From Frondihabitans sucicola (GTDB lineage Bacteria; Actinomycetota; Actinomycetes; Actinomycetales; Microbacteriaceae): a stretch of 64,000 nt of DNA. Below are positions 54,421 to 64,000 of this stretch, in pieces. Location: contig NZ_AP027732.1 of assembly GCF_030296615.1 (NCBI RefSeq), positions 2,857,042 to 2,921,041 of the forward strand. Direction: 5' to 3'. Both the position numbers and the translations under genes were made by a program. The notes beneath the pieces were generated by a model. The model was not told where the DNA came from and ran no database searches. It was given only the letters and a program-made list of their open reading frames with translations. Each line of letters starts with the position of its first letter. Position 1 is the first letter of the stretch.

Positions 54421-55427
54421 CTAGTAGCCGGCGGCCGGGTCGACGACGCCGATGAACTCGCCCTCGCCTCCGAGCGCCGCGACGTTGTGCCGAATCCGCT
54501 CGGCGAGGAGCGGGGCCACCATCTCGGGAGTGTCGGCCTGGTGCGACGTGATGAGGGCGCGTTCGGAGGTCCAGAGCGGGTGGCCGTCGGGCAGAGGCTC
54601 GGGGTCGGTCACGTCGAGCCCGGCTCCCCAGATCGCCTCGCGGTCGAGGGCTGCCACGAGCGCATCGGTGTCGACCAGACCGCCGCGCGCGATGTTGACC
54701 AGCACGGACGTCGGCTTCATCGCCTCGAACTCGGCAGCGCCGAACATCTTGGACGTGTCGGAGGTCATGGCCGCGGCCACGATGACGACGTCGGCCGTCG
54801 GGAGGACGTCGCCGAGCGACGAGGCGGCGACCGTGCGGGAGGCGCCCGGAACGGGGTCGGTGCTCCGGCGGACGATCGTGATCGTGGGATCGAACGGCTC
54901 GAGAAGTCGCATGATCTCGAGGGCGATCCCACCGGCCCCGATGATCACGACGTCGAGGCCGTAGAGCGAGATGCCTTTCGGCTCGGTCGCCCAGCTCGCG
55001 GTTCGCGAACGCTCGGGGAAGACCCTCAGCAGGGCCAACGTGAGAGCCAGGGCGTGTTCTGCCACGGGCTCGGAGTAAGCCCCTTGGCGCTGGTCCAGAG
55101 CGGCCGCGGCTTGTCGGCGTACGCGGCCATCACGGGCGCGAACATGTCGACGCCCGCCATCGGCAGTTGCACCCACTCGATGCCCGGATTGGCCGTCAGA
55201 ACCTCGTCCAATTCGTGGATCGCCTTGTTGGACAGCCAGACGAGACCTCGCGTGTTCTCGTCGATCGGGCCGAGCGTACCTCCGCCGGCTTCGATCGCGG
55301 CGACGACGTGAGGCGCTTCGGATGGCCCGACCGCGATCGGCCCCGGGGTCGGCCGGTGCTCGGGAGACACGGCCGAGGACGCGGTGAGAACGGCGCGGTG
55401 GCCGCGCTTTGAGGGGGTGTCGGACAC
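54421..55427 (-). CDS. D-isomer-specific 2-hydroxyacid dehydrogenase, one -1 frameshift
   Basis: 335 residues when one base is restored at 55080-55083 (PLWTSAKG joins AYSEPVAEHALALTLALLR). The NAD-binding part has GLDVVIIGAGGIALEIMRLL; the catalytic Arg lies in VLVNIARGGLVDTDAL, the Glu in VTDPEPLPDGHPLW and the His in ITSHQADTPEM (TSHQ instead of the usual TPHxA). It reduces a 2-keto acid or oxidises the hydroxy acid in the cytoplasm. GGAG precedes the GTG and only ten bases separate it from the ABC gene, so it is the last gene of the peptide-transport operon. Confidence 0.83.
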
Positions 55428-55437
55428 GGGGTGGCTC

Positions 55438-56307
55438 CTACGGACGGTGTTTCTTGGGTGTGCGGTCTTCGGGCGGGATGATGTCGATCGGGGTGGTCTG
55501 CGAGAGCACCTTCACGTACGGGTCGACGGTGCTCTCGAGCACCTCGTCGATCGGGCCGAGACCCACCACGTGCCCGTTCCGCATCACGGCGATGCGATCG
55601 GCGACCGCTCGCGCCTCGGCCACGGACGAGGTGACCACGACGGCGGAGAACTGGCGGTTACCGTGCAGCGTGCGGAGGAGTTCGAGAACCGACTGCCGGA
55701 CCAGGACGTCGACTCCCCGGGCCGGTTCGTCGGCGATCAGCAGTCGAGGTTCGAGCACGAGGCTCCTGGCGAGGGCGACGCGCTGCCGCTGGCCGGCGCT
55801 GAGTTCCCAGGTCTGCTTCAGCATGGTCGACAGCGGCAGGTGCACCGCGTCGATCAGACCGGCCACGATGCGCCCCGCCTCCTTGCTGTCGAACCTCCGG
55901 TCGCGCTCGTAGAGGGGTTCGGCCACCGCCTCTCCGACGCTCAGATCGGGATTGAGGTGGTCGCCGTCGCTCTGGGACAGGAATCCGACCGTCGTGGTGA
56001 GCCGGTCGCGGTGGCGACCCGAGATGGTCTTGATGCGTTCGCCGAGGACCGACAACTCGCCGCCCACGAGAGCCGGGAACCCCTCGGGTGGCCGACCGCC
56101 GTAGGCGAGACCGGCGAGTGCAAGGGCGAGCGTCGACTTGCCGGACCCGCTCTCACCGAGGACCCCGAGGATCTCCCCCGGCGCCAGCGCGAACGAGACG
56201 CCGTCGACGGCTCTCACCTCCGGGCGACCTCCGCGGGCCGGGTACAGCAGCGACAGGTCGTCGGCGACGATCACCGGCGCGTCGGGTGCGAGAGCGGGGC
56301 GCGCCAT
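55438..56307 (-). CDS. Additional ABC ATPase of the peptide transporter, atypical H-loop
   Basis: 289 residues. Walker A GESGSGKST (about 51-59), a LSAGQRQRV signature, and Walker B LLIADEPARGVD are present. Where the switch histidine normally follows (as SHDLAV or THNMGV in the fused neighbour) this protein has VVVTSSVAEARAV, so the H-loop His is missing. It may be a regulatory or asymmetric subunit. It starts two bases after the stop of the fused ATPase gene. Confidence 0.83.
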   Translation of the reverse strand: MARPALAPDAPVIVADDLSLLYPARGGRPEVRAVDGVSFALAPGEILGVLGESGSGKSTLALALAGLAYGGRPPEGFPALVGGELSVLGERIKTISGRHRDRLTTTVGFLSQSDGDHLNPDLSVGEAVAEPLYERDRRFDSKEAGRIVAGLIDAVHLPLSTMLKQTWELSAGQRQRVALARSLVLEPRLLIADEPARGVDVLVRQSVLELLRTLHGNRQFSAVVVTSSVAEARAVADRIAVMRNGHVVGLGPIDEVLESTVDPYVKVLSQTTPIDIIPPEDRTPKKHRP

Positions 56308-56309
56308 CG

Positions 56310-58004
56310 TCAGGCCTCTTTCGGGAGCTCGGCGAGGGCGATCCTGCGCGCCCTCTGCTCGGCAGGATCGGGGACGGGCAGCGATGCGAGGAGACGTTGC
56401 GTATACGCGTGCTCGGGAGAGCCGAGCACCTGGTCGTTCGGTCCCTGTTCGATCAGATCTCCGTGGAACAGGACGCCGATGCGATCGGCCAGGATGTTGA
56501 CGACCGCCAGATCGTGGCTGATGAAGAGGGCCGCGAATCCGAGGTCTTTCTGCAGTTCGGCGAACAACTCGAGGACGCGCGCCTGCACGGACACGTCGAG
56601 CGCACTGGTGGGCTCGTCGGCGATGAGCAGCGTCGGCTCGAGAGCGAGCGACCGGGCGAGGCTGGCGCGTTGGCGCTGGCCTCCGCTGAGCTCGTGGGGA
56701 TAGCGGTCACCGAACGACTTCGGCAGTTGCACGGCTTCCATCAGCTCGTCGACCCGCTTGCGGGCCTCCCGAGCGTGCCGGGCCCGACCGTGGACGATCA
56801 GCGGTTCGGCGACGGCCTCGGCGATGGTCAGCAGCGGATTGAACGACGAAGCCGGGTCTTGGAAGACGAAGCCGATGTCGGCGCGTTTCGGCTTGAAATC
56901 GCGTTCGTGGACCCCGTTCATCTCGATGCCGAGGACTTCGAGGGAGCCGCCGGTGACGCGGGTGAGCCCGGCGATGGCTCGGCCGATGGTCGTCTTGCCC
57001 GACCCCGACTCGCCCACCAGTCCGAGCACCTGGCCGCGTGCGATGGTGAAGTCGACGCCCTTGACCGCGCGGAAGCCTCCGCGCCCGAGCCGACCCGGGT
57101 ATTCGATCTCGAGGCCCCTGGCGCGAACGACGACCTCGATGTCGTCGGCCGGCGCATCCTGGCGGCCGCGCGCTTCGAGCCGGGGAACCGAGCCGAGCAA
57201 TCGCTTCGTGTAGTCGTCCTGCGGCGAGGCGAACAACGTCGTGACGTCGGCCTGTTCGACGACCTTGCCGAGGTACATCACCGCGACACGGTCGGCGAGG
57301 TCGGCGACGACCCCCATGTTGTGCGTGATCAGGACGATCGCGGCGCCGAACTCGTCGCGGCAGCGGCGCAGGAGATCGAGGATCTCGGCCTGGACGGTGA
57401 CGTCGAGCGCGGTGGTCGGCTCGTCCGCCACGATGACGGACGGATTGAGGACGAGTGCCATGGCGATGACGACGCGCTGCTTCTGACCGCCCGAGAACTG
57501 GTGCGGGTAGTAGTCGACGCGAGTCTCAGGATCGGGGATGCCCACGCGTCCGAGGATCTCGATGGCCCGCTTGCGCGCCTCGCGCCGCCCGACCTTGCCG
57601 TGGGCGCGGATGCCCTCCGAAATCTGCCAGCCGACCGTGTAGACGGGGTTCAGGGCCGTCGAGGGCTCCTGGAACACCATCGCGACGTCGGTCCCTCGCA
57701 GCTCGCGGACGCGGCGCGGACCGACCGTCAGGACGTCTTCACCCGTCAGGAGCACGGCGCCGCTGGCGACCGCCGTCTCGGGGAGCAACCCGAGGATCGT
57801 CTTGGCCGTCACCGTCTTGCCGGAACCGGATTCGCCGACGATGGCGAGCACCTCGCCCTGCCGGACGTCGAGCGTCACGCCCTGGACGGCATTGACGTCG
57901 CCGCCGTCGGTCGCGAAGGTGACCTCGAGGTTCTGGATGTCGACCGCCTTCAGGCGGTCGTCGCGGGCGGCCGACGCGGGTGACGCCGTGGTCGAGTCGC
58001 TCAT
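56310..58004 (-). CDS. Fused DppD-DppF-type ABC ATPase
   Basis: 564 residues holding two complete ATPase domains: Walker A GESGSGKTV and GESGSGKTT, signatures FSGGQKQRV and LSGGQRQRA, Walker B ADEPTTALD and ADEPTSALD, H-loops ITHNMG and ISHDLA, each followed by the oligopeptide-type C-terminal extension. It powers import through the two permeases encoded just upstream, with which it overlaps (ATGA). Confidence 0.93.
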   Translation of the reverse strand: MSDSTTASPASAARDDRLKAVDIQNLEVTFATDGGDVNAVQGVTLDVRQGEVLAIVGESGSGKTVTAKTILGLLPETAVASGAVLLTGEDVLTVGPRRVRELRGTDVAMVFQEPSTALNPVYTVGWQISEGIRAHGKVGRREARKRAIEILGRVGIPDPETRVDYYPHQFSGGQKQRVVIAMALVLNPSVIVADEPTTALDVTVQAEILDLLRRCRDEFGAAIVLITHNMGVVADLADRVAVMYLGKVVEQADVTTLFASPQDDYTKRLLGSVPRLEARGRQDAPADDIEVVVRARGLEIEYPGRLGRGGFRAVKGVDFTIARGQVLGLVGESGSGKTTIGRAIAGLTRVTGGSLEVLGIEMNGVHERDFKPKRADIGFVFQDPASSFNPLLTIAEAVAEPLIVHGRARHAREARKRVDELMEAVQLPKSFGDRYPHELSGGQRQRASLARSLALEPTLLIADEPTSALDVSVQARVLELFAELQKDLGFAALFISHDLAVVNILADRIGVLFHGDLIEQGPNDQVLGSPEHAYTQRLLASLPVPDPAEQRARRIALAELPKEA

Positions 58005-59006
58005 GCGCCTGCCTCCTCGAGGGTCGCGGTGTTCGTGGCCGAAGCGACCGACTTGCGGCGCCTGGCGCGCCGGCGGGTGCGCAGGCGCGGATCGGCCAGG
58101 TCGTTGAGGCTCTCGCCGACCAGGGTGACGCCGAGGACCAGGAGCACGATGGCCGAGCCGGGGAACACGCCGGTCCACCAGATGCCGCTGGCCGTGTCCG
58201 AGAGCGCGCGGTTGAGGTCGTAGCCCCACTCGGCGGCGGCCGTCGGGCCGATGCCGAAGCCGAGGAACCCGAGGAGGCGAGCGTCAGGATCGCCTCGGAA
58301 GCGTTCAGCGTGAGGATCAGCGGCAGGCTCCTGGTCGCGTTCCGCAGCACGTGCTTGAACATGATGCGCCCGGTCGACGAGCCGATCACCTTGGACGATT
58401 CGACGAACGCCTCGGCCTTCAGCCGGACCGCCTCGGCGCGGACCACTCGGAAGTACTGGGGGACGAAGACGACCGTGATCGAGATGGCCGCGGCGACGAT
58501 GCCGCCGATCAGGCTCGACTGGCCCCCGAGATGACGATCGATACCACGATCGCGAGAAGCAGCGACGGGAAGGCGTACACGGCGTCGGCGATGACGACCA
58601 GGATCCGGTCGAGCCAGCCGCCGAGGTAGCCGGAGACGAGACCGAGCGTCACTCCGACGACGACCGAGATGATCACGGCCAGGATGACGACGGAGATCGC
58701 GGTGCGGCACCCCCAGACGACTCGGCTGAAGACGTCGTACCCGCCGACGGTCGTCCCCCAGATGTGCGTCGACGACGGCGGTGCCTGCCGCGGGAAGGAC
58801 CCGTGGGCGCCGCTCAACTGGCCGAAGCCGAAGGGGGCGATCAGGGGCGCGAAGATCGCGGCGATGAGGAACACGAGGCAGATGATGATGCCGGTGACGA
58901 GCATGCCGCGCTGGAGCCCTACGCTGCGGCGGAGCTGCGCGACGACGGGGAGACGCTTGTACCAGGGGGCTCGCTGGTCTTTGGCGGCGGCGAGGACGTT
59001 GGTCAC
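58001..59006 (-). CDS. Peptide ABC transporter permease, DppC-type, two -1 frameshifts
   Basis: 335 residues after restoring one base at 58523-58527 and one near 58268-58270. Start VTNVLAAAKDQRAPWYKRL behind the dppB-type stop; GGYDVFSRVVWGCRTAISVV is the typical DppC beginning of the transmembrane domain and FVESSKVIGSSTGRIMFKHV is the EAA-loop region contacting the ATPase; it ends TNTATLEEAGA. Six hydrophobic segments are expected. Overlaps the fused ATPase gene by four bases. Confidence 0.82.
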
Positions 59007-59008
59007 GA

Positions 59009-60099
59009 TCAGTACCTCACTCGCGGGTCGATGAAGGCGGCGATGATGTCGACGACGAAGTTGGTCACCGCGACGATCACCGCCAGGAGGGCGACGATGC
59101 CCTGCACGGCCACGAAGTCGCGGGCCGAGAGGTACTGCTGGAGCTCGAAGCCGAGGCCGCGCCAACCGAATGTCGTCTCGGTCAGGACGGAACCGCCCAG
59201 CAGCATGGCGATCTGCAGACCCATCACCGTGATGATCGGGATGAGAGCGGGCTTCAGAGCGTGCTTGCGGACCAGGTTGACCTCGGAGACGCCGCGAGAC
59301 CGCGCCGCGTCGACGTAGTCGGCGCCGAGGGTTCCGATGACGTTGGTGCGCACCAGGCGCAGGAAGATGCCGCCCGTGATGAGGCCGAGCGCCAGCGCGG
59401 GCATGACCGCGTGCGAGAGGACGTCGACGATGATCGTGGAGTTGCCGGTGCGGATGGCGTCGATGATGTAGATGCCGGTCGGATTGGGAATGCTGCCGAG
59501 CGCGAGCTCGATTCGCGTGCTCGCCCTGCCGCCGAGCGGGAGCCAGCCGAGCCAGACGGAGAAGACCAGCTTCAGCAGCAGGCCGGCGAAGAAGACCGGC
59601 GTCGCGTAGGTGAAGATCGCGAAGACGCGCAGGATCACGTCGGGCCACCGGTCGCGGAGGTACGCGGCGAGCATGCCGAGCGGAATGCCGATGATGAGCG
59701 CGACGATCAGCGCGTAGAAGACCAGCTCGATGGTGGCGCCGCCGTAGGTCAGCAGGATGTCGCTGATCTTCTGGTGGTCGGTGAGGGTGGTGCCGAAATC
59801 GCCGCGGGCCAGCTGGCCGAGGTACTCGCCGTACTGCACGATGATCGGCCTGTCGTAGCCGGCTGCGTGCAGGCGCTCCTGCAGTTGGGCGGGGCTGAGC
59901 CGGCCGCCCACGGAGGCCGTGATCGGGTTTCCGACGACGCGCATGAGGAAGAAGACCAACGTCACCAGGATGAAGACCGTGGGGAAGATCAGCAGGAAGC
60001 GCACCAAGACGTAGCGGCCGAGCCCACCCCCGGCGTTTTTCCACGGGACGTGGCGGCCACCGGCGGAGCGGTGGGTGAGGTGTCGTTCAGCACGGTCAC
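59009..60099 (-). CDS. Peptide ABC transporter permease, DppB-type, one -1 frameshift near the start
   Basis: The core from VRFLLIFPTVFILVTLVFFL to IAAFIDPRVRY is a standard DppB protein with six hydrophobic segments and the loop VDAARSRGVSEVNLVRKHAL. The uninterrupted frame has only a poor TTG start at 60007; adding one base to the C5 run at 60027-60031 links it to a GTG at 60099 and a cytoplasmic tail (TVLNDTSPTAPPVAATS, then GGGLGRYVL), total 363 residues. That longer form is more likely. Follows the binding-protein gene after 164 bp containing two hairpins. Confidence 0.83.
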
Positions 60100-60122
60100 T
60101 GGGTGAGAGTCGCTTTCATCCT

Positions 60123-60147
60123 GACCGCCTCCGCAGGCGGAGCGGTC
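60123..60147 (-). other. Intercistronic hairpin 2 before the DppB-type gene
   Basis: GACCG-CTCCG pairs with CGGAG-CGGTC around a CAGG loop with one bulged base. With the next element it probably stabilises the upstream binding-protein mRNA or dampens read-through. Confidence 0.5.
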
Positions 60148-60168
60148 GTCTTAGGGCTGTTCAGGGGA

Positions 60169-60214
60169 ATGGGGTGCTCCCCCGGCGGTCTTGCTGCCGA
60201 GGCGAGCACCCCAT
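60169..60214 (-). other. Intercistronic hairpin 1 after the binding-protein gene
   Basis: Perfect 11-bp stem ATGGGGTGCTC/GAGCACCCCAT (60169-60179, 60204-60214) with an inner CGGC/GCCG pair. Placed 50 bases behind the binding-protein stop, it could give the usual excess of binding protein over permeases. Confidence 0.65.
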
Positions 60215-60263
60215 CCCGCTCACGTGTCCGTCCACCCTAGCGGGCGGTCACGCCTGCGGTCGG

Positions 60264-61921
60264 TCAGCGCGAGAGCGCTCCGTAGTGGAACTTGAAGGAC
60301 GCGTCGAGGGTCGAGTCGACACCCTTGACGTCTTTCGCCGACACGGCGACCTGCGCGCCCTGAAGGAGCGGGAGCGTCGAGATGTCACCGGCTTCGAGGG
60401 TCTGGATCTTCTCGATCTCGGTCGTGCGAGCGGCCTTGTCGGTCTCGCTGCGCTGCTGGTCGATCAGCTTGTCGACCTCGGGGTTGTTGTAGTGGTTCTG
60501 CACGAAACCGGCGTCGATCTGCTTGCCGTCGGATCCGGCGGACGGGAGGAAGAACGGCGACAGGTAGTTGTCGGCGTCGCTGTAGTCGGGGAACCAGCCG
60601 AGCTGGTACAGCGGGTACGCGTCTTTCGTGCGCTGAGTGCTGTACGTGTCGTACAGCGTCGACTGCAGGTTCACCTTGAACAGGCCCGTCTTCTCCAGCT
60701 GCGACTTGATGAGGGCGTACTCGTCGTCGGACGAGGCGCCGTAGTGGTCAGGCGTGTACTGGAGGTTCAGCGTGACCGGCGAGGCGACGCCCGCCGCGCT
60801 GAGGGTCGACTTGGCCTTCGAGACGTCGGGGCCGCCGTTGCCGTCGCCGTAGAGCGTCTTGAACGGCGTGATCGAGCCGGTCAGGCCGCTGGCCACCGCG
60901 GAGTAGAGCGGCGTGTAGCTGCCCTTGTAGACCTCCGAGGAGAGCGCGGCGCGGTCGACGGAGTCTGCCACCGCCTGGCGGACGGCGAGAGCCTTCTTCG
61001 AGTCGGCATCGGAGGTCTTTGCGCCGTAGGGCATCGTGTCGAAGTTGAAGACGATGTAGCGGATCTCGCCGCCGGGGCCGTTGTGGACCGTGACCTTGCT
61101 GTTCTTCTTGAGCGACGCGAGGTCCGTCGGGCTCAGCGAACGGAAGGCGACATCGACGTCGCCCTTCTGGACCGCGAGCTTGAGATCGGTCTCGTCGGTG
61201 AAGTACTGGGCGGTGATGCTCTTGGTCTTGGCCTGACCGAGGAGGCCCTTGTATCCGGAGAACGCCTTGTACTGGATCAGCTCTTTGGGCTTGTACTGCG
61301 TGATCGAGTACTGACCGGCGAAGCCCTTCCCTTGACGACGTCGGCGTCGGACGTGATCTTCGTCGCCGAGTAGACGTCTTCGTCGACGATCGCGCCCGCG
61401 GGGCTCGAGAGCACGCCGGGCCAGGTCTGATCGTTCGGGGTCTTGAGGGTGAAGACGACGGTGGTCGCGTCGGGCGTGGTCACCTTGTCGAGGTTTCCGA
61501 GGAGCGACGAGGGGCCGTTCGGGTCGGCGATGGTCTTGTCGCGGTTGAAGGAGAACGCCACGTCGGACGACGTCAGGGCGTGCCCGTTGGCGAACTTCAG
61601 ACCCTTCTTGAGCTTGACCGTGAACTGCGTCGGCGTGGTGAACTTCGCGCTGGTGGCGATGTCCGGCTTGACGTCGGGCGATCCGTAGGGCGTGTTCATG
61701 AGGAACGGGTAGACCTGCGTGTTGACGACGGACGAGCCGTTGTCGTACGAGCCGGCCGGGTCGAGTGACGTGATGACGTCGGACGTGCCCACGATGATGC
61801 TGTTCAAGCTCGTGGTGGACGTCGAACTGCCGGAGGCGCAACCGGAGAGAACGAGAGCGGTGGCGGCAGCGCCACCCACTCCGATCAACAGGCGACGCCC
61901 GAGTGAAGACTTCGAATTCAA
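60264..61921 (-). CDS. Peptide-binding lipoprotein (SBP family 5), one -1 frameshift
   Basis: 552 residues after restoring one base at 61329-61331 (SDADVVKG joins KGFAGQYSITQYKPKELI). Signal peptide with lipobox LSGCAS (Cys28); SIIVGTSDVITSLDPAGSYD and FTVKLKKGLKFANGHALTSS are family 5 hallmarks. It delivers oligopeptides or similar solutes to the permeases. TTG start with AAGGGG upstream; no ATG fits the signal peptide. First gene of the six-gene operon. Confidence 0.85.
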
Positions 61922-62102
61922 GGTGGATACCCCTTTGTTTCGGTGGAGGGAACCCGGGGCTCGATGGTGGCGTGACCACCACCGTGCTGCGATCGGCGCC
62001 CGGGATATCTCATTGGTAACACACGGCCGCCCGGCGGCCGTAATTCAGCCCGAAGTGTTTACAGGCCCGCAATGAGTCACGCACGAGACTTGCGCGGATG
62101 AG

Positions 62103-64000
62103 CTATTCGTTGCGTAGGGCGCGCCGGGCGGCCTCGACTTCGACGAGTTGTTGCGCCAGCACGCGCCGTTTGTCGGGATCGGTGCGTGCGTCGGTGCGGT
62201 GCATCTGGCCCAGCAACTCGGCCTTCCGGCGGAGGAGATCGCGCTCGACGAGCGACGACAGGATGCCTTCGCAGTAGAGGGCCATGTCGCGACCCTCGCG
62301 TTCGGGAAGCGGACCGACCGCCAACTCCTGCACGAGGCCGATGAAGGGGCCAGGAGTTTGCGCCAGCACCGACTCGACGAAACTCGGCGAGTCGAGCTGG
62401 TCGAGGCTGGCGGCGATCGCATCGCGGACGACGGCGAGGGAGCCGTTCACGAAGGCGGCGAAGGCAGCCTGGGTGGTGAGGTCGCGCGAGGCCGCCGTGG
62501 GGTGCTGCAGGATCGCCATGACCGCGTCACGTTCCATTCGCGTCGACGGGTCGTCGGGAAGCCGCAGGATGCTCGGACCCTCGTCGACGACGGGCACCTC
62601 GGGCAGGCTCGTGATCGACTGGCGCGAGGGATCGCTCGACGGAGCGAGGCGCTCGACGGCCTTGGGAGCGCTGGCCGCGCGGGTGGCTGCGAACACGGAG
62701 GGCTCGACGTCGGACGGATCGATGCCGAGCCAGCCCGAGAGGGCCCGGATGTAGCCCTGCATCAGCGACCTGTCGCGGATCCCGGCGACGACGGGGGCGG
62801 CCGCCCGCAGACCCGACGCGCGACCGTCGACCGTCTCGAGGTCGTGGCCGTCGAGAGTGCGCTTGATCATGAACTCGAACATCGGCCGTTTGCTGCTGAT
62901 CATTCGGCGGACCGCGTCGTCGCCACGGTTCAGGCGGAGGTCGCACGGGTCGAGGCCGTCGGGCGCGATGGCGACGAAGGTCTGGGCGGCGAAGCGCTGC
63001 TCTTCGGCGAAGGCGCGGCTCGCGGCTCGCTGACCGGCCTCGTCGGGGTCGAACGTGAAGACGACCTCGCCACCCGCCGAGGTGTCGAGCTTGCTCGAGT
63101 CGCCGATCATCGGACGGAGCACCTTGATGTGGTCGACGCCGAAGGACGTGCCGCACGTCGCGACTGCCGTGGTGACACCGGCGAGGTGGCACGCCATCAC
63201 GTCGGTGTAGCCCTCCACGATCACGACCCGCTTCTCTTTCGAGATGTCTTTGCGGGCGAGGTCGAGCCCGTAGAGCACCTGCGACTTGTGGTAGACCGGC
63301 GTCTCGGGGGTGTTGAGGTATTTCGGCCCGTTGTCGTCCTCGAGCAGTTTGCGGGCGCCGAAACCGATGGTCGCACCGGTGACGTCGCGGATCGGCCAGA
63401 GGAGTCGCCCGCGGAAGCGGTCGTACGCGTTGCGGTCGCCCTGGCTGAGCAGGCCCGCCGTGATGAGCTCCTCCTCGCTGAAACCACGGCCCTTGAGGTG
63501 CGAACGCAACGCGTCGAACGACTTCGGCGCGAAACCCACGCCGAACCGCTGCGCGGCTGCAGGATCGAAGCCCCGCTCGCCCAGGAAGCGACGGCCCGGA
63601 TCGGCGTCGGGTGCCGTGAGCTGCTCGACGAAGAACTCGCCGGCAGCCTCGTTGGCCGCGAGGAGACGCGCGCGGTTGCCGTGGTCGCTGGCCTGGCCGC
63701 CGTCTTCGTAGTGGAGCGTGAAGTTGATGGAGGCGGCCATGCGCTCGACGGCCTCTTGGAACGTGGTGTGATCCATCTTCTGGATGAAGCTGAAGACGTC
63801 GCCGTCTTCGCCGCAGCCGAAGCAGTGGTAGCGGCCGACCTGGGGTCGGACGTGGAAGCTCGGACTGCGCTCGTCATGGAAGGGGCAGAGACCCTTCAGC
63901 GAGCCGATGCCGGCGCCTTTGAGAGCCACGTAGTCGGAGACGACGTCGGCGATGTTCACGCGCGAGCGGACCTCGTCGATGTCTGCGCGCTTGATCAACC
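62103..64000 (-). CDS. dnaG: DNA primase (5' end outside window)
   Basis: At least 631 residues, so nearly complete; the first codons lie beyond the right edge, and the TTG at 63998 is probably not the true start. The zinc-binding domain shows CPFHDERSPSFHV and YHCFGCGEDGD; the TOPRIM core has VVIVEGYTDVMACHLAG (acidic Glu) and VFTFDPDEAGQRAA; the last 170 residues are the helicase-interaction domain. It makes RNA primers for replication. Downstream of it lies the peptide transporter operon after 181 bp with no clear terminator. Confidence 0.96.
   Translation of the reverse strand, partial: LIKRADIDEVRSRVNIADVVSDYVALKGAGIGSLKGLCPFHDERSPSFHVRPQVGRYHCFGCGEDGDVFSFIQKMDHTTFQEAVERMAASINFTLHYEDGGQASDHGNRARLLAANEAAGEFFVEQLTAPDADPGRRFLGERGFDPAAAQRFGVGFAPKSFDALRSHLKGRGFSEEELITAGLLSQGDRNAYDRFRGRLLWPIRDVTGATIGFGARKLLEDDNGPKYLNTPETPVYHKSQVLYGLDLARKDISKEKRVVIVEGYTDVMACHLAGVTTAVATCGTSFGVDHIKVLRPMIGDSSKLDTSAGGEVVFTFDPDEAGQRAASRAFAEEQRFAAQTFVAIAPDGLDPCDLRLNRGDDAVRRMISSKRPMFEFMIKRTLDGHDLETVDGRASGLRAAAPVVAGIRDRSLMQGYIRALSGWLGIDPSDVEPSVFAATRAASAPKAVERLAPSSDPSRQSITSLPEVPVVDEGPSILRLPDDPSTRMERDAVMAILQHPTAASRDLTTQAAFAAFVNGSLAVVRDAIAASLDQLDSPSFVESVLAQTPGPFIGLVQELAVGPLPEREGRDMALYCEGILSSLVERDLLRRKAELLGQMHRTDARTDPDKRRVLAQQLVEVEAARRALRNE

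Noticed and set aside
60005-60007. TTG 60007 as start of the DppB-type permease
   Set aside because: It begins directly at the first membrane helix with no ribosome binding site; a GTG at 60099 plus one restored base gives a normal cytoplasmic tail.

Overview
The window is GC-rich (about 70 % in sampled lines), gene-dense actinobacterial DNA, most likely from a member of the Microbacteriaceae. The evidence for this is the block aceE, PucR-type regulator, fabD-fabH-acpP-fabF, DUF3145, together with a CE1758/CE1759 flavin monooxygenase pair, a short DNA polymerase I paralogue, Excalibur and SHOCT proteins, and many genes that start directly behind a TAnnnT box, as expected for leaderless actinobacterial mRNAs. 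Genus-level placement is not possible from the sequence alone.

Layout. 1-7 kb: partial Nif3-like gene, an acidic-repeat membrane protein, a secreted GH76 mannanase, an ABC-F ATPase and a DEAD-box helicase. 7-14 kb: a glycoside-use locus (sugar MFS transporter, small unknown protein, GH106-like rhamnosidase, MarR regulator, esterase), tRNA-Val, a VOC protein and a peroxiredoxin. 15-23 kb: aceE and the type II fatty acid synthesis cluster. 23-31 kb: DUF3145, a broken SRPBCC gene, PolA-like polymerase, DUF1684, an ESX/LXG-like effector module (small helical protein, N-terminal domain fused to alpha/beta hydrolase, lipoprotein) with a sharp GC drop, and the FMN reductase/luciferase-like pair. 31-39 kb: an orphan sugar-binding lipoprotein facing a LacI repressor, Excalibur protein, two drug-type MFS exporters and a MarR repressor. 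39-48 kb: alcohol dehydrogenase and seven glycosyltransferases in three tightly overlapping transcription units. 48-54 kb: tRNA-Asn, peptide deformylase, DMT-type membrane protein, a PimB/MgtA-like glycosyltransferase, tRNA-Met, a repeat-rich 630-bp gap, a two-component system and a SHOCT protein. 54-62 kb: a peptide ABC transporter operon with an extra ATPase and a 2-hydroxyacid dehydrogenase. 62-64 kb: dnaG, cut by the window edge.

A property of the sequence that any reader must know: about twenty genes, including the normally essential fabD, are interrupted by a single-base loss, almost always inside a run of three to five G or C. All shifts go the same way. The simplest reading is systematic homopolymer under-calling in the assembly, so those genes are annotated here as single coding regions with the putative missing base marked, not as pseudogenes. 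The SRPBCC gene at 23.5-23.8 kb is different: it lacks a whole internal segment.

The most interesting biology is the mosaic effector/lipoprotein module at 26.4-29.1 kb, the glycosyltransferase locus at 39-48 kb that has no flippase or polymerase, the orphan sugar-binding protein with two palindromic operators, and a peptide-transport ATPase that lacks the switch histidine.
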